In this document: piece by piece, positions 32,292 to 43,722 of the stretch
Layout of the letters: each line of letters begins with the position of its first letter
Numbering within the stretch: position 1 is the first letter of the stretch
NCBI RefSeq assembly: GCF_026745355.1
Contig: NC_079206.1
Span: forward strand, 43,335,104 to 43,399,103
Direction: 5' to 3'
From: Beta vulgaris subsp. vulgaris
Taxonomy: Eukaryota; Streptophyta; Magnoliopsida; Caryophyllales; Amaranthaceae
Length of the DNA: 64,000 nt
Program-made: the position numbers and the translations under genes
The notes under the pieces: model-generated
What the model was told of the DNA's origin: nothing
What the model saw: the letters and a program-made list of their open reading frames with translations, nothing else
Databases searched by the model: none

Positions 32292-34439
32292 TGTAATAGC
32301 CCTAGTTTTAAAAACGTTTATTTAGAAGTTGATTATATTCATTAAGCTAATTATGTTTCGAAAATTCTTATTTTATTTGAGTTGTGGAGTGTGATTTTTA
32401 TATTGTCGTGTTTGTAATATATTTATATGTTTGATTTTATAAGCTTATTATTATTAATATTATTTTATATTTTTAATTTTGTGCATTTTAGTTGAGCGGT
32501 GTTTCGCAAATTAGAGAACCAAAGTCATTTCTTTTTCTTTTTGTTGTCGGTTAGATATGCTTGCCCAAATATTTTCTTTGTCGGTTTAGTTAAACAAAGC
32601 TCAAACCCTTTAAACCTTCCCTCTCTCTCTCTCGTGTCCTTTGTTCTTCCTAATCTCCCAAAGCTGAAAACCTGAAACCCCAACCCCAATATTTTCTCTC
32701 TCTCGTATCGTACTCTGTGCTCCACCGACGAACAGACGGCCAAACCTATGCTGTTGTCGCGCTGCCGGTGCTCGTCGGGGTTCACCTGTTGTCGCGTCTT
32801 TCCTTCGCCGGATTTTCCCCTTCTTGACGACGTTGATGTCTCGTTTTCTCTCTCCTCCTCTGTTCTCGCTGGTTTTCGTCGGTGCTGCTGCACATGGTTG
32901 CTGCAATCACCGGACTTGCGACGCGCCACCCGGTCGCCGCTGTAGCTCCGTCTGACTTTCGCCGCCTCACCACACCTACTGCTGCTCGTCGGCTTCGCCA
33001 CCGTGCACTGAAGCTTCGAACCTCCGCTCTCTGTTCTTCGCGTCGCTGCTCTTGTGAGCAGAGGTATATCAACCTCTTTTTTTTCCAATTGAAACTCTAA
33101 ATTCCAGTCTTGTTTAGCCTAAGTTGCTGTTGCTTTTGTTGCTGTGTTGTTGGGTGGTGGTGATGCGTGGTTATTGTTGTTATTGATGTTGTTGTTGTCG
33201 TATGTGCTCAAGTAAAACATAGGTATAAACCTCTTGTCTATATTTCTTTGAATTTCAGAATTATGAAATTAGTAATTTTACCCCAAGTTGCTATTGTTAT
33301 GGTGTTGTCCTGTTTTTTTGTTTCCACTCCAGAAATTTGTTGGTTCATGGTGCTTGTGTAGTTGGTTGTTGTTGTAGTGTTGTTGCAAGGATTGTTGTGG
33401 CCGGTTATTTTTAAAATGGGTTGCTAAATTGGTGTAGTTATTTGTGGTGATTATTGTTGGATGGTTGTGGATATGGTGTTGTTGTTGCATATGGTTGTAA
33501 AGGATTTCTATATTGAGAATTAAGGAAATTAGAAGGTTAAAGGTTGATAATTTCTAGATTGAGGTTGGTTATGGTTTCATTTTCTAGTTAAGAATAGTTA
33601 TGATTAGTTATTAATTATGGTTATTGTTATGAGGTAATTATGGGAAGATGATTTTTGATTGGAGAATCATTTGGAGATAAGATTCATAAAGGAAATTGCG
33701 TGGTTGGAACTGGATTGCATTTCAGGTAACTTTTATGTTCAGTAAAATCATTTACTCATGCCCTTGTGTGTGTGTGGATCTTTGTGTTATGTTTTTGATA
33801 AATAAGTTCGTACTATGGCCATAGATATGAATGTGATGATGAAATGTCATTGATTGATTATGAATATGCAAATGTTTTGCTGGCTTAGTTTATGAACTGA
33901 AAATAGAAAGTGGGCAAGGTATGGGTGGAGGATGGTTACTCTTTTGACCTAATACGGTCGGCTACGCTCCATAACGAACCTTGGAGGCAGCGTTTGTCCT
34001 TTTGTCCAAAGCCTGTACTTGCCACTGATTTGTTTAAGAGAGTGAACTATGCCAGCGGTGTAACGAGATGAAAATGATTTGAGAAATAAAATGTTCATAA
34101 CGGGCTGAAGTAAAGGTTACGAGTTTTCCACTCATTTTGGAATTGTTTTTGTTTTGTATTTTCTTCTCTGAATTTGCAGGTTTGATATCAAGAGCTCGAG
34201 AATGGAAGTGAAGCAAGACTAAGGTGTCATAGCGGCTTAAGGATTAAGCTTGTATTTTAGATAGTTAGTTTGAGAATAGTTATTTATATTTCGTTGTATG
34301 TGATATTTGAGAATATTATTGGAGATATTGGTGTACTTAAGGTTGTTTTTCCGCTGCGAAGTAATTTAATTAAGAGTTAATTCCAGCTTATGGTTATTAA
34401 GTGTGTTTCGCTAGCAGCTCGGAAGAGCGGGCTGTTACA
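32292..34439. mobile_element. Solo LTR of a Ty3-like element
   Basis: The 2,148-bp unit starts TGTAATAGCCC and ends GGGCTGTTACA, with 5-bp flanking repeats AGTAT (32287-32291 and 34440-34444). The two flanks join seamlessly compared with the other chromovirus LTR. No pol sequence lies between the ends, so it is a solo LTR left by recombination between two LTRs. A GC-rich 32700-33060 block with several overlapping open frames on both strands is LTR sequence; I do not call genes in it. A GTTGTTG-rich low-complexity run follows to 33490. Confidence 0.88.
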
Positions 34440-35131
34440 AGTATTTTTGCTAAAAATACCAGTAAATTTCCTAAAAATGCAAAATACGAACCTGAACTGG
34501 TAATTCTACGAATTACAGCACACTATATTCACTTGACCATTGACAAGCTTCCTACTATTCTAAACTAACTATTAAACTCATGAATGAACATTCAACTCAA
34601 TACATTCCATACTCAAACTCTAAAAATCAAAAACCCTAATTCAATTTCAATCTAAAAACCCTAACTTCATAATTTTAAAAGAAAACATAAATTAGTTGAG
34701 GAATTCATCTTACCCACTAATATAGAAGATTGGGGATGAAAAATAACTTGCAAATGCCCCTAATTCGAGCACTAAATGCTCCAAATTACAGCAACAACGA
34801 CCCCCTTTGCTCTCCCTTGTGCCGCCTACTTCTATGGTGTCACCTCTAGTGGCGGTTGTGGTTGTGTCGTTGGCAACGGTGGTGGTTGTGTGATGAAGGA
34901 AGAATGTTAAAGATTTTTGAGAGAAGAAGATGGTGAAGATGGTGAAGGTTGAACGGTGGTGAAGCACCGTTATGAAATGTCGTTCTTTTGTTTGTTATAT
35001 TTTTTTTTCTTTCCTTTTTCTTTTCTTGTTTTATTTTTCCCTTTCCCCCCTTCTTACATATAGTGAATACATTTCCTCTTATTACTGTTATTAATTAAAT
35101 TACTTACTAAACTTGTCCCACTATAAGCATA

Positions 35132-35701
35132 TTTTTTTTGAAAGAGAACTTTTATTAATTCAAACGACATCTACAATAGATATTAAAGAAACACAAGATA
35201 CAATTAAACAAGATTAAATCAAATTCGTCTTTGAAGAAACTATAATGAACCAAATCGAGAAATACAGCGCAACCCCCTTGTATTTGCTGAATCAAACAGC
35301 TATTGATGAGGAAGTCTATCATTTTGACATAGGTTGGGAAGAGCATTCTTGATCGAACCATGTTAACCGCATTCGAGATTCCAATACCTTCGTGTTGAGT
35401 CTCGAACTTCAACCAATAAGAACAATTTCTCATACCTAGAAACAAAAAAACTACACTCACAACTCCCATAGGGGAGAAGGAGATCTCCACAACAGAGACA
35501 AAAAACCCCATAACAGGATTTGAAGAAATCTCATAAAGAGATACTAATTTATTCAACAAAACAAGAAAATGAAATAAAAACATAAAGCGGAAAAGGGGCT
35601 TACCATGGATGAAATCATCCATGGCAGCCCCTAACTGATGAAGAAGGGGTAGAGGAGGCTAGGGTTTTAGAGAGAAAAAAGAGAGAGGGCTATTTCCCGA
35701 T
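35132..35701 (-). mobile_element. Poly(A) retroposon in the chromovirus LTR
   Basis: This 570-bp insert is flanked by a 16-bp TSD, TCCCACTATAAGCATA (35116-35131 and 35702-35717). On the minus strand it ends in an A-tract preceded by AATAAAAGTTCTCTTTC, so it was reverse-transcribed from a polyadenylated RNA by LINE-type target-primed machinery. Its 5' end is CT-rich and leader-like. The other chromovirus LTR lacks it, confirming a clean insertion. No LINE reverse transcriptase is present, so it is a non-autonomous or processed copy of an RNA I cannot name. Confidence 0.87.
35155..35622 (-). CDS. Hypothetical 155-residue ORF filling the retroposon
   Basis: The frame starts MDDFIHGKPLFRF and covers about four fifths of the retroposon, ending 23 bases before its A-tract. 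It has two hydrophobic stretches (residues about 10-30 and 38-62) and later segments such as RSRMLFPTYVKM and FLDLVHYSFFKDEF. I recognise no family. The start codon sits in a near-perfect hairpin (arms CCATGGATGA and TCATCCATGG separated by 2 bases, 35603-35624). It may be the coding part of the parental RNA or a chance frame. Confidence 0.35.
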   Translation of the reverse strand: MDDFIHGKPLFRFMFLFHFLVLLNKLVSLYEISSNPVMGFFVSVVEISFSPMGVVSVVFLFLGMRNCSYWLKFETQHEGIGISNAVNMVRSRMLFPTYVKMIDFLINSCLIQQIQGGCAVFLDLVHYSFFKDEFDLILFNCILCFFNIYCRCRLN

Positions 35702-35834
35702 TCCCACTATAAGCATATAAATTATTTACAAAATAATTTCTAAAGATAAATGAATTTAATTATTAAATAAACTAAAATATATAATATAGTTAATAAAATA
35801 AATAATAAACTGTTTCAAAAATCGGGGTGTTACA

Positions 35835-35852
35835 ATCTACCCCCCTTAAAAT
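35835..35852 (-). other. Polypurine tract of the chromovirus
   Basis: On the minus strand the tract reads TTTTAAGGGGGGTAGAT directly before the 3' LTR start TGTAACACCCCG. It fixes the minus orientation of the element. Confidence 0.9.
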
Positions 35853-36055
35853 AAGTTTCGTCCTCGAAACTTGAAACAATTCTTAAACTCGTAGCGAAAA
35901 TCCTACCACTTACTTTAGCTCATTAACTTTACATGTTTAGCCAACTATCTATTATTAAAGTACGAAAGATAATAACTATATAGTATCAAACTTGCACATA
36001 AACTATCTCACTAGCATACTCTCAACATGCCATTAACTTTCAGTGGATCAAACAC

Positions 36056-36522
36056 TTAATACAAGTCAAAATTATCTTTAAATACTAAGAATTGAAATGA
36101 AATCATACTAATTCCACCCTCCCTAAAAAAATTAGTTACGTCCTCGTAACTATAAGCGTACCTATTGAAATAGGTGGGGATATTGAGCTCGCATCGCATC
36201 CTCGGATTCCCAACTAAGTTCATCTCCTTGTGGTTCGACCACAATACTTTCACAGTTTAACTTCTCCATTCCGAGTTGCTCGAACTTTACTATCAAGAAT
36301 TTTCATAGGGACCTCAACATATGAAAGGTTATCTTCTAGTTGCAATTCATCAGGTGTGAGTACATGTGCGGGGTCACTAATGTAGCGACGAAGTTGAGAA
36401 ATATGGAAAACGTTGTGAACTCGAGCTATCTCTGGAGGTAATGCCAATCTATAGGCAACTTCACCTATCCTTTCTAGGATCTCATACGGTCCGATGAATT
36501 TAGGGCTTAACTTTCCCTTCAT
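36056..36522 (-). pseudogene. Integrase C-terminus and degenerate chromodomain
   Basis: The 36250-36522 frame reads KLSPKFIGPYEILERIGEVA, the GPY/F module of chromovirus integrases, then VHNVFHISQLRRYISDP. The next frame begins VKVLWSNHKE at about 36250, the end of the chromodomain segment seen in Tekay-type elements. The usual Glu-Glu-Ala-Thr-Trp-Glu stretch is degraded. Chromodomains guide integration to heterochromatin. A frameshift separates the two pieces. Confidence 0.85.
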
Positions 36523-36529
36523 CCGAATC

Positions 36530-37106
36530 GCATTACTCCCTTTATAGGAGAAACTTTCAAGAGTACTTTCTCACCGACTTCAAACTCTGCATGTCGTCGT
36601 ATTTATCAGCATAACTTTTCTGTCTATCTTGTGCCGCTTTCATTTTCTGTTGTATCAGTTTTACTTGTTCTACAGTTTCTTGGATCATTTCAGGCCAAGA
36701 ACAAGATTCACCAATATCACTCCAACAAAGAGGACTACGACACTTGCGGCCATACAAGGCTTCATATGGGGCCATTCCTATTGAAGAATGATAGCTATTA
36801 TTATACGAGAATTCTATCAAGTCCAGTCTATCTTCCCACGAGCCTTGAAATTCTAAGGCACATGCCCTCAACATGTCCTCGAGTGTTTGGATTGTGCGCT
36901 CTGTCTGACCATCAGTAGCAGGATGAAATGATGTACTCATTTTCAACTGTGTCCCTAAGGCTTCTTGAAGCTTCTGCCAAAAATTAGATAAGAATCTACT
37001 ATCTCTATCGGACACAATGTCCTTTGGCACACCATGTAAGCGCAAAACATTCTTCCTATATGCATCGGCTAGCTTTTGATGTTTCCATATATCTTTCATT
37101 GGTACG
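36530..37106 (-). pseudogene. Chromovirus integrase core, second half
   Basis: The frame 36557-37099 starts MKDIWKHQKLADAYRKNV and has LHGVPKDIVSDRDSRFLSNF (second catalytic Asp), then STSFHPATDGQTERTIQTLE (catalytic Glu) and WSYNNSYHSSIG-like sequence (EFSYNNSYHSSIGMAPYEAL). It continues the integrase begun at about 50.05 kb; the Athila-like element lies between the two halves. Apart from that insertion this part is well preserved. Confidence 0.93.
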
Positions 37107-38554
37107 TGATAAGCTAAAGTCGTATCACCTAATCAAAAATAACCTAAGGTCCACTAACTAGTAGTCAGGGAAGTCAGGATCGAATCCACAGGGAGAAGTT
37201 ATAATATCGTATCTGAACTCTAATATTACACTCACGAAATCAGATGAATGGTTGTGTTACTAAACTAAGCAGATAGCAGAATTAAATATGAAGGCGTAAA
37301 TATATTAATAAAGTACTAGAATCATGGATCACTATGCATACAATTCGGGAAATCAAGGATAAATAATAACCACCTAGTAAGTCAACTATCTAGGGCACAT
37401 GTAATTTCTCTCGAACATTACCTCCCTCAAAGATCACCCAACCGCTCTCGCATAGTCAAAGGTCACTTTGCCTAATAATTGAAAGCCTATACGGTATCTC
37501 TCCTCTCGAAGTAGATTCAGTATTGCAACAATAGAAATATAAATCAGGCCTAACTTATAATCCTAGCATGAAGAATCAATCAAAGGAAACAAGTTGAAAT
37601 ACAGATAATCAAACTAATCTATCAATCCCTCATTGCATACATAGATCTCCACAATTCTAGATATAGAACTACTCACTCATAATCATGAAAACAATAACAA
37701 GAATCATATAAAAACTCATACTTTGAAACATGGCAAATAACTAAGAAAATAATATAATTAACAATGGAAGAAATAACAAAGAAATAAGAAGAAAGATTAC
37801 CGAATTATATTGAACTATGAATAAGCAAAAGGTTTGATCTTGAATTGAAATCAAAAGCACTAAATTAAGGTTCTTGAAACACTCTCTAGAGAAAACTAAT
37901 AATAAAAACTAGATAGGACTAATAATTCTGATTTTTCTATTTATACAAGCCCTAAAACAATAGAAAAGTCTCGAAAGAAGGGCCCGTATCATTAAAAAAC
38001 CGCGTCTCGTCAGTCGCCCGATCGGGCCAAAGTGCCCGATGGCATCGGGCTCCAAAGCGAAGGAAAAACCAAAAACATCAGCGCGCCCGATGAGATCGGC
38101 GCTGCCCCCGATGACATCGGGCGGTCTGATAACATGCAGGCAGAAGAGCTGGCGGGGCGCCCGACGTCGGGCCACGTCGCCGATCGGGCAAACACCGAAA
38201 TACGACTGGGCGTTGAACGCCCGATCGGGCCCGCAGCAGAACATAAAGTTGTCTTCTTCGCCCGATCGGGCTGGGCCGCCCGATCCTGTCGGGCCGGTCA
38301 GCTAATCGTTTCTTGTTCTTCCTTTGCTCAAAGTCCCGGAAATCATCCTCGGGATCTAGAAATCAGCATCCAACCTCTCTAATCCATGTGCAATCAATTA
38401 AAGTAGGTAATAGCTTCCAAAACCTACAATTCAATACAAAATAGCAAACCACAACTAGATGGAGAGAGTTAGTACCAAATGGCTCCTAAGAGCACCATAA
38501 CCAAACTTTTAGCACATAATAGGGGAGAAAACTCTATATAAAACCATAATATCA
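37107..38554 (-). repeat. 3' LTR of the Athila-like element
   Basis: It is 1,448 bp and pairs with 48035-49478; a 27-bp-scale stretch around 37455-37481 is missing from the other copy. It carries an array of GCCCGAT/ATCGGGC palindromes at 38016-38295 and ends ACCATAATATCA. Confidence 0.93.
38016..38295. repeat. Palindrome array in the 3' LTR of the Athila-like element
   Basis: At least seven imperfect inverted repeats follow one pattern: GCCCGAT, 0-4 bases, ATCGGGC. Examples are GCCCGATCGGGC, CCCGATGGCATCGGG, CCCGATGACATCGGG and CCCGACGTCGGGC. They are spaced about 25-60 bases apart in an otherwise AT-rich LTR. The same array recurs in the other LTR and ahead of the additional ORF. Confidence 0.9.
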
Positions 38555-38566
38555 AACTCCCCAAGC
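38555..38566 (-). other. Polypurine tract of the Athila-like element
   Basis: The minus strand reads AGCTTGGGGAGT next to the 3' LTR. Two closely similar copies lie upstream at about 39401-39412 and 40044-40055, each AGCTTGGGGGAG. Confidence 0.8.
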
Positions 38567-40103
38567 TAAACCTTTGCTTGTCCCTAAGCAAAGCACAACA
38601 TGAATATGAATAGAATTTGCTTCACCCCTAAAGTATGAAACTCAAACATTTTGACCTCAAAACCTTCAAGCAAGCAAAGTTCAAGTTCAGTTGAATCAGA
38701 TCACTTTTGACTACCAATCACTTAAGCAAATTGTCCGAAATAGCAGCCATACATAACTTGCATATCTTGAAAAGGGACTCACCAGGGTGTTACTCCTCTC
38801 AATTTTTGGGCGAGCATAAAGTGTGCCCGAACGCTCACCAACCCAACCATAATATCCCTTCCCTCTCACACTCTCATGTGTTTAGAAAAGGTAAAATATC
38901 GCTCATCCTACTCAAGTCGACTCGAATAACAAACTTAAACTTCAACTTTGGCACATTGACTCTGTATCATTCCAATAAACATTCAAACAAGTGCTCAAAA
39001 GGTCTTTCTGAGGGTTGTAATGGGGCTCGGGTAAAGGTATGGGAATTATTTGGGGAATGTGGTGGAAAAGCCCAGAAAAGGGGAGCAATCAACACTAGTA
39101 GAACTAGGTGTGGTAAAACAACTTCCATGGTCTCAATCACATACCCAAAATAATGACCAACTTTAGATTTTTCGAACCAACCAACAATTGTCTCCTTGAT
39201 AGTTTTCAGCAAAATGTATTGTTCTGATTTTTACTCTTTTTTCTTTTCATGACTCGTGACTTCTTGATTCTTTTCATGTGTTATTTTCTATTTTTTTTTC
39301 TTTTTTCTCTTATTCACTTCACCTCATGTCAACATAAACATATTATTTCCAATCAACCCGAAAATCAACCACACAACATAGTTCTAACCTAACAAATGCT
39401 CCCCCAAGCTAGGCTTGGGACAATAAACATTGAAAAGGCTCAAGGCATGTAATGTGGCTTGATATAGATCCAAAAACTCATTAGGCTCAGCGGGCTAGGA
39501 GGGAAATGATTCTTTTTAGAAAATTCTGAGGCCAAAAATCAAACAATTGAACGCCTCTATCACAGCACAATGTTCAAAGTCATCAGAAATCAACGAGTAC
39601 AATGCCAAAGTCAAGATAAGAATGATATGAGGAACTAACACACAAGGATAATTCGGACATAAATATGCATCCGAAGGCTCGAATGAATCCTTACAATGTA
39701 ACCAGTTCAAGCATGCAGTTAAAGTAGGTGTTTTATCATCAAAATCTACTCAAGACCAAGGCAATCAAAGATCACATCACAACATCCCAATCACGAATGC
39801 CCACTATCCAGTATAATGAGTTAAATCATTTTTAAAGGCAAAGTTTGGGGCACAGGGAAGCAATTAGACTATTCATGTTCAACTCGTATTTTTGGTATTT
39901 TTTCAGCAATATTTCATTTTTTTTTGTTGTTTTGTTTTTAGAAAAGAAAAAGTTAACTAATTAACTAACTTAACTAGCCTAAGAACACAGTAACTAACCT
40001 ACCTAAAAAGCAATAATAGTGAGAGTGATACTTACAGAAATCCTCCCCCAAGCTGAACGTGGCAATGACCTCATTGCAACAAGAGGAAGGAGAGACATGG
40101 ATA
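38567..40103 (-). other. 3' untranslated region of the Athila-like element
   Basis: I find no gene in this stretch. It holds two extra polypurine-tract-like copies (AGCTTGGGGGAG on the minus strand at about 39401 and 40044) and T-rich low-complexity runs at 39226-39310 and 39895-39950. Long 3' non-coding regions are usual for Athila elements. Confidence 0.55.
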
Positions 40104-41516
40104 TCAGTCATCCATGTGCACGTCCTCACTAGCCTCATCTCCATCCACCTCATGCCGGGCTGACTGTAGCTCGGGTTCCAAGTATACCAAGGGATGTGCA
40201 TCATGCTCAGCAATGCGATGCAAGCGGCAGTTCTCGTCGTACATCGAATACAAAGCCAGGTGCTGATCATTGGCTAATGTATCGACCCGCTGACTGAGAT
40301 TCTGTAGAAGGACACCATTGGCATCAACCTGCTGGCTGATGCCCTGGATGGCCGCTGTGTTGGCTGCAATGCCAGTATCCATATGCTGAAGCAGGGTCAT
40401 CATCTCCTGAAAATCAAAGGAAGGAGGAGCAGTAGAATATGGGGGAGGAGAGCATCAGAAGATGAGGGATATCCTCAACATGGGGACGACGGTATAGGTA
40501 CGCTCAGGATCTGGGGGCGAGGGGTGGGAAAGTCAGAACCTGCAATGGGAAGGTGATAGTGAGGTTGGCCAGGTTTGATTTTGGCCAAAGGGTTGGGCAG
40601 GTCAATGGAACGCATTCCGTTAATTTGCCACTGGTATGTATCCCCACCCCGTTCTAACCAATGCAGGCGAGTGAATAGGCATAGTCCAATAGGGTAGGCC
40701 TAAGGCGGCTGATAACGAGTCTCGTCAAAGTCGGAATGGCCCTAGCAAAAAGAGTGACTAGCCCCCCGTTCACGATGGGCCGAGAGGAGAACGTCCCATC
40801 GGCGCGCCGCTTAGGGTATGTGGTGGCAATACGCTCCATTTGGAGCGCAACATGGTGAGGGATGTTGTAGTGGAAGCGGCGGGAGTGCCCCGATACATGT
40901 AGCTACCTATAGATAAAGCTCATCCCTCGAATGAGCTGCCCTTCAACCCTCCCAAACAAGGTCTTTGACATGAAACGAACCCAAATTTTAAAGATGGGTT
41001 GGTGTATGTACCTAGCATGACAATGTTGCAAGGTAAAATCAGTTTCGTCCCCTGTTATGGCATAGTAAATGTCCCTGTGATGATAGTCAGGGGTGCCCAA
41101 TCTCCCCCCGGTTGAGGACACGGAGTATGCGAGCAAACTCCAGGAGGGTGAGGGTGAAGTCCCTATTTAAGAGCCGATAGGAAACATGCGAAATTGGTCC
41201 TGAGCGAGGGTGGGTCACGTTTAAGCTACTGTAGAATTCATACACAAGCACTGGATATGTGTTGACATGAACAGGATAAAGGGATTCCATACCAATATTT
41301 TCATAAATCTCTTAAATTCATTAGAATTCCCAATTTATCCAAAAATTCAATATCAAGGAACGTGGTAGGACTTACCTCGCGCCCCTTGAGGCGCTGAAAT
41401 CGTTCTCTTTGTTCCTCCGTGGAGAAGATGACTTCCGGGAAGGTCTCATCTCGGGGAATTTCCGGTGGTGGTGGTGGTTGTGAGCCCGTTGTAGATTTTC
41501 GTCGCCTTGTGAACAT
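40104..41516 (-). pseudogene. Athila-type additional (env-like) ORF
   Basis: This is the extra reading frame between integrase and the 3' LTR typical of Athila elements (ATHILA ORF-1 family). Broken frames run from an ATG at 41514-41516 (MFTRRRKSTTGSQPPPPPEI), through 41087-41290, 40903-41136 and 40654-40839. It ends with a coiled-coil-like segment at 40104-40403, with heptad-spaced hydrophobics and an acidic tail. Stops and shifts separate all pieces. I see no membrane anchor or signal peptide, so the label env-like reflects position, not a shown function. Confidence 0.65.
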
Positions 41517-42465
41517 GGTCTAGATGTGCAAAAATGAAGCTTCAACTCACTCTCTAATGGGGAAAAGAGGGGAAAACTAGTATCACTCAAATCTCACTTT
41601 AATGGTGGAAAAGATGAAGGAGATGAAGGGGAGAGATAAAGTGGGAGAAAAGTGAAGAAAGTAGGGTGAGAGATGAGTAGAAAGTGATAGGAGAGAAAAA
41701 TTGGTAAGAATTTGAAGGTTTGAGGTAGGGTCTTCAATGGTGGAAAGGGGGTTTTGGAGAAGAAGATGAGAGAGTTTGGGGGTTAGGGTTTGGAGGAGAG
41801 AGAAAATGTGAGAGGAAGTGAGTGAAAAGAAGGGGAAAAACCCCTTTAATTTAGCAATCAGGAATCCAAGCCCGATCGGGCGTATTTTTCCCCTTCGATT
41901 TTTTTTTGAAATCCGTTGCACGCCCGATCGGGCAAACTTGCCCGATGGCATCAGGCGTCTGTCAGTTTATTTCGCCAAAGAGATTTGGTTGCGGTCCCGA
42001 TCGGGTGTCAACGCCCGATCGGGCGATATTCTTTGTCTTTCCAGTTCTGGTTACGGGCCCGATCGGGAGTGATCGCCCGATCCCATCGGGCGTCTGCCAA
42101 TTTGTCGTAAATTATTGACGGAACTTCGCCCGATCGGCGTCCAGCCCATCCATCGGGCGATGCACTTTTTCTTGCTTTTCATGTTTTCGTTGCGCGCCCG
42201 ATCGGGCAGCCTCCCGATGGCTCGGGCTATGCCCAGTAAGCAATGGCTCGTATTTTTGAGAATTTTCAGTTGCTAAGCACTCCTGCACACATGTAACCTG
42301 AAGAGGAATATCAGTACCCTCTCACTCTCTCACTAAACTACAAAAATAAACAAAGTAAAAAAATAAAAATCTAGAAAAAACTACGAAAGAAAAGGAAAGA
42401 AATCGGGTTGCCTCCCGATTAGCGCTGGTTTATAAAGGTCCCGCACGACCATAATGCTTCATCCC
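41517..42465 (-). other. Leader of the additional ORF with GC palindrome array
   Basis: This is non-coding between integrase and the additional ORF. The 41583-41860 part is C/T-rich on the minus strand, like a 5' leader (CTCTCACATTTTCTC-like). Six or more GCCCGAT/ATCGGGC palindromes occupy 41871-42230. The location suggests a promoter or leader for a separate transcript of the additional ORF; that is inference. Confidence 0.5.
41871..42230. repeat. Palindrome array ahead of the additional ORF
   Basis: Units such as GCCCGATCGGGC, GCCCGATGGCATCAGGC and GCCCGATCCCATCGGGC follow the same pattern as in the LTRs, mostly in closely spaced pairs about 55-65 bases apart. It is not simply an LTR copy, since the intervening sequence differs. 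Confidence 0.88.
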
Positions 42466-43720
42466 TCAAACAGAAGGGGATGGGGGTTGAAGGTATAACT
42501 CCTCCACAGATCCAACAGGGATTCCGGTATAGTACAACTTCAGACGTTGTCCATTAACTTTGAACTTCTCACCTGTTGCATTCATCACCTCAATAGAACC
42601 AAACTTGTTAGTGTTAGTGACAGAAAAAGGACCAGACCACCTAGACTTCAGCTTACCAGGAAAAACTTTATCTAGAGTTGTACAATAAAACCTTGTCACC
42701 AATATTGAACTCCCTACTCAGAATTTTCTTATCATGCCATCTCTTAGTGCGCTCTTTGTAGAGACGCGAACTATCATAAGCATTTAGTCTAAGTTCATCA
42801 AGCTCATTGATTTGCAATAAACGCTTTTCTCCTGCTAATTTAGCATCAAGGTTCAACTCTTTAACCGCCCAAAAAGCCTTATACTCTAGTTCGACAGGTA
42901 GGTGGCATGCTTTTCCATAGACTAGTCGATAAGGGGTGGTACCAATAGGGGTCTTAAAAGCAGTTCTATAAGCCCATAAGGTGTCATCTAACTTATCACT
43001 CCAATCTTTTCTCGATTTAGCTACCACTTTCTCCAAAATAGACTTTATTTCACGGTTAGACACTTCTACTTGCCCACTTGTCTGAGGTGGTATGCTAGGC
43101 CAGTCCTATGGTAGACACCATACTTCTTGAGTAGGGCTTCAAAGGTTCTTTTGTGAATGTGGGATTCCCCATCACTAATGACAACTCTTGGTACCCCAAA
43201 CCGTGGAAAGATAATCTTTTTGAACATTTTCATGACAACCTTAGAGTCATTGGTCGGTGATGCAATAGCTTCTACCCACTTAGAGACATAGTCAACAGCA
43301 ACAAGTATGAAATTGTTGCCTGAGGAAGAGGGAAAAGGACCCATAAAATCAATACCCCACACATCAAATAGTTCAACTTCTAGGATGGGGGTTTGGGGCA
43401 TCTCATGTCTACGGGAAATATTTTCCTGTTCGTTGGCATGCATCACAAGACTTAACAAAAGTACTAGCATCATGAAAAAGTGTTGGCCAATAAAAACCAG
43501 ATTGAAGTACCTTTGCTACTGTTTTGGAGGCCCAGCATGGCCTCCACATGGAAGGGAGTGAGAGTGCTTCAGAATGTCATGCACCTCCCACTCTGGGATA
43601 CATCGCCTGATAGATGGTGTCAGCACAGAGCTTGTAAAGCAAAGGGTCATCCCAAAATTGTTTGGCATCATGGAGAAATTTCTTTCTCTGCTGGTAGCTC
43701 AGCTCTGGAGGGGTTTGTCC
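42466..43720 (-). pseudogene. Athila-like integrase
   Basis: Minus-strand frames show [20 protein letters not shown] (first Asp), [30 protein letters not shown] (second Asp), and, after a shift at about 43066, [14 protein letters not shown] following the catalytic Glu region. [20 protein letters not shown] and the C-terminal [20 protein letters not shown] come next, then the 42466-42702 frame with KLKSRWSGPF. All are typical Athila integrase. The zinc-binding N-terminus (43480-43720) is badly broken. Confidence 0.9.
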
Positions 43721-43722
43721 AC

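Larger units (their letters stand above)
30618..35834 (-). repeat. 3' LTR of the chromovirus, with two insertions
   Basis: It is collinear with 55186-57657 except for a solo LTR (32292-34439) and a retroposon (35132-35701). Without these and their TSDs it is about 2.48 kb. Differences from the other LTR are scattered point changes and short indels, for example a 14-bp gap near 30668 and a 22-bp-scale one near 32010. Confidence 0.93.

Noticed and set aside
32525..33100. Several overlapping open frames up to 187 codons on both strands
   Set aside because: They lie within a solo LTR proven by its TSD; GC-rich leader sequence often stays open in many frames by chance.
34710..34967. 85-codon minus-strand frame repeated at 57109-57393
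   Set aside because: It recurs because the two sites are the same position in the two chromovirus LTRs; it is LTR sequence, not a duplicated gene.
38016..38295. Regularly recurring palindromes considered as a CRISPR-like array
   Set aside because: Spacing is irregular, units are short and variable, and the context is a plant retrotransposon LTR.
37909..38382. Open frames of 111 and 116 codons over the palindrome array
   Set aside because: The frames follow the GC-rich repeats, occur on both strands and recur in the other LTR.
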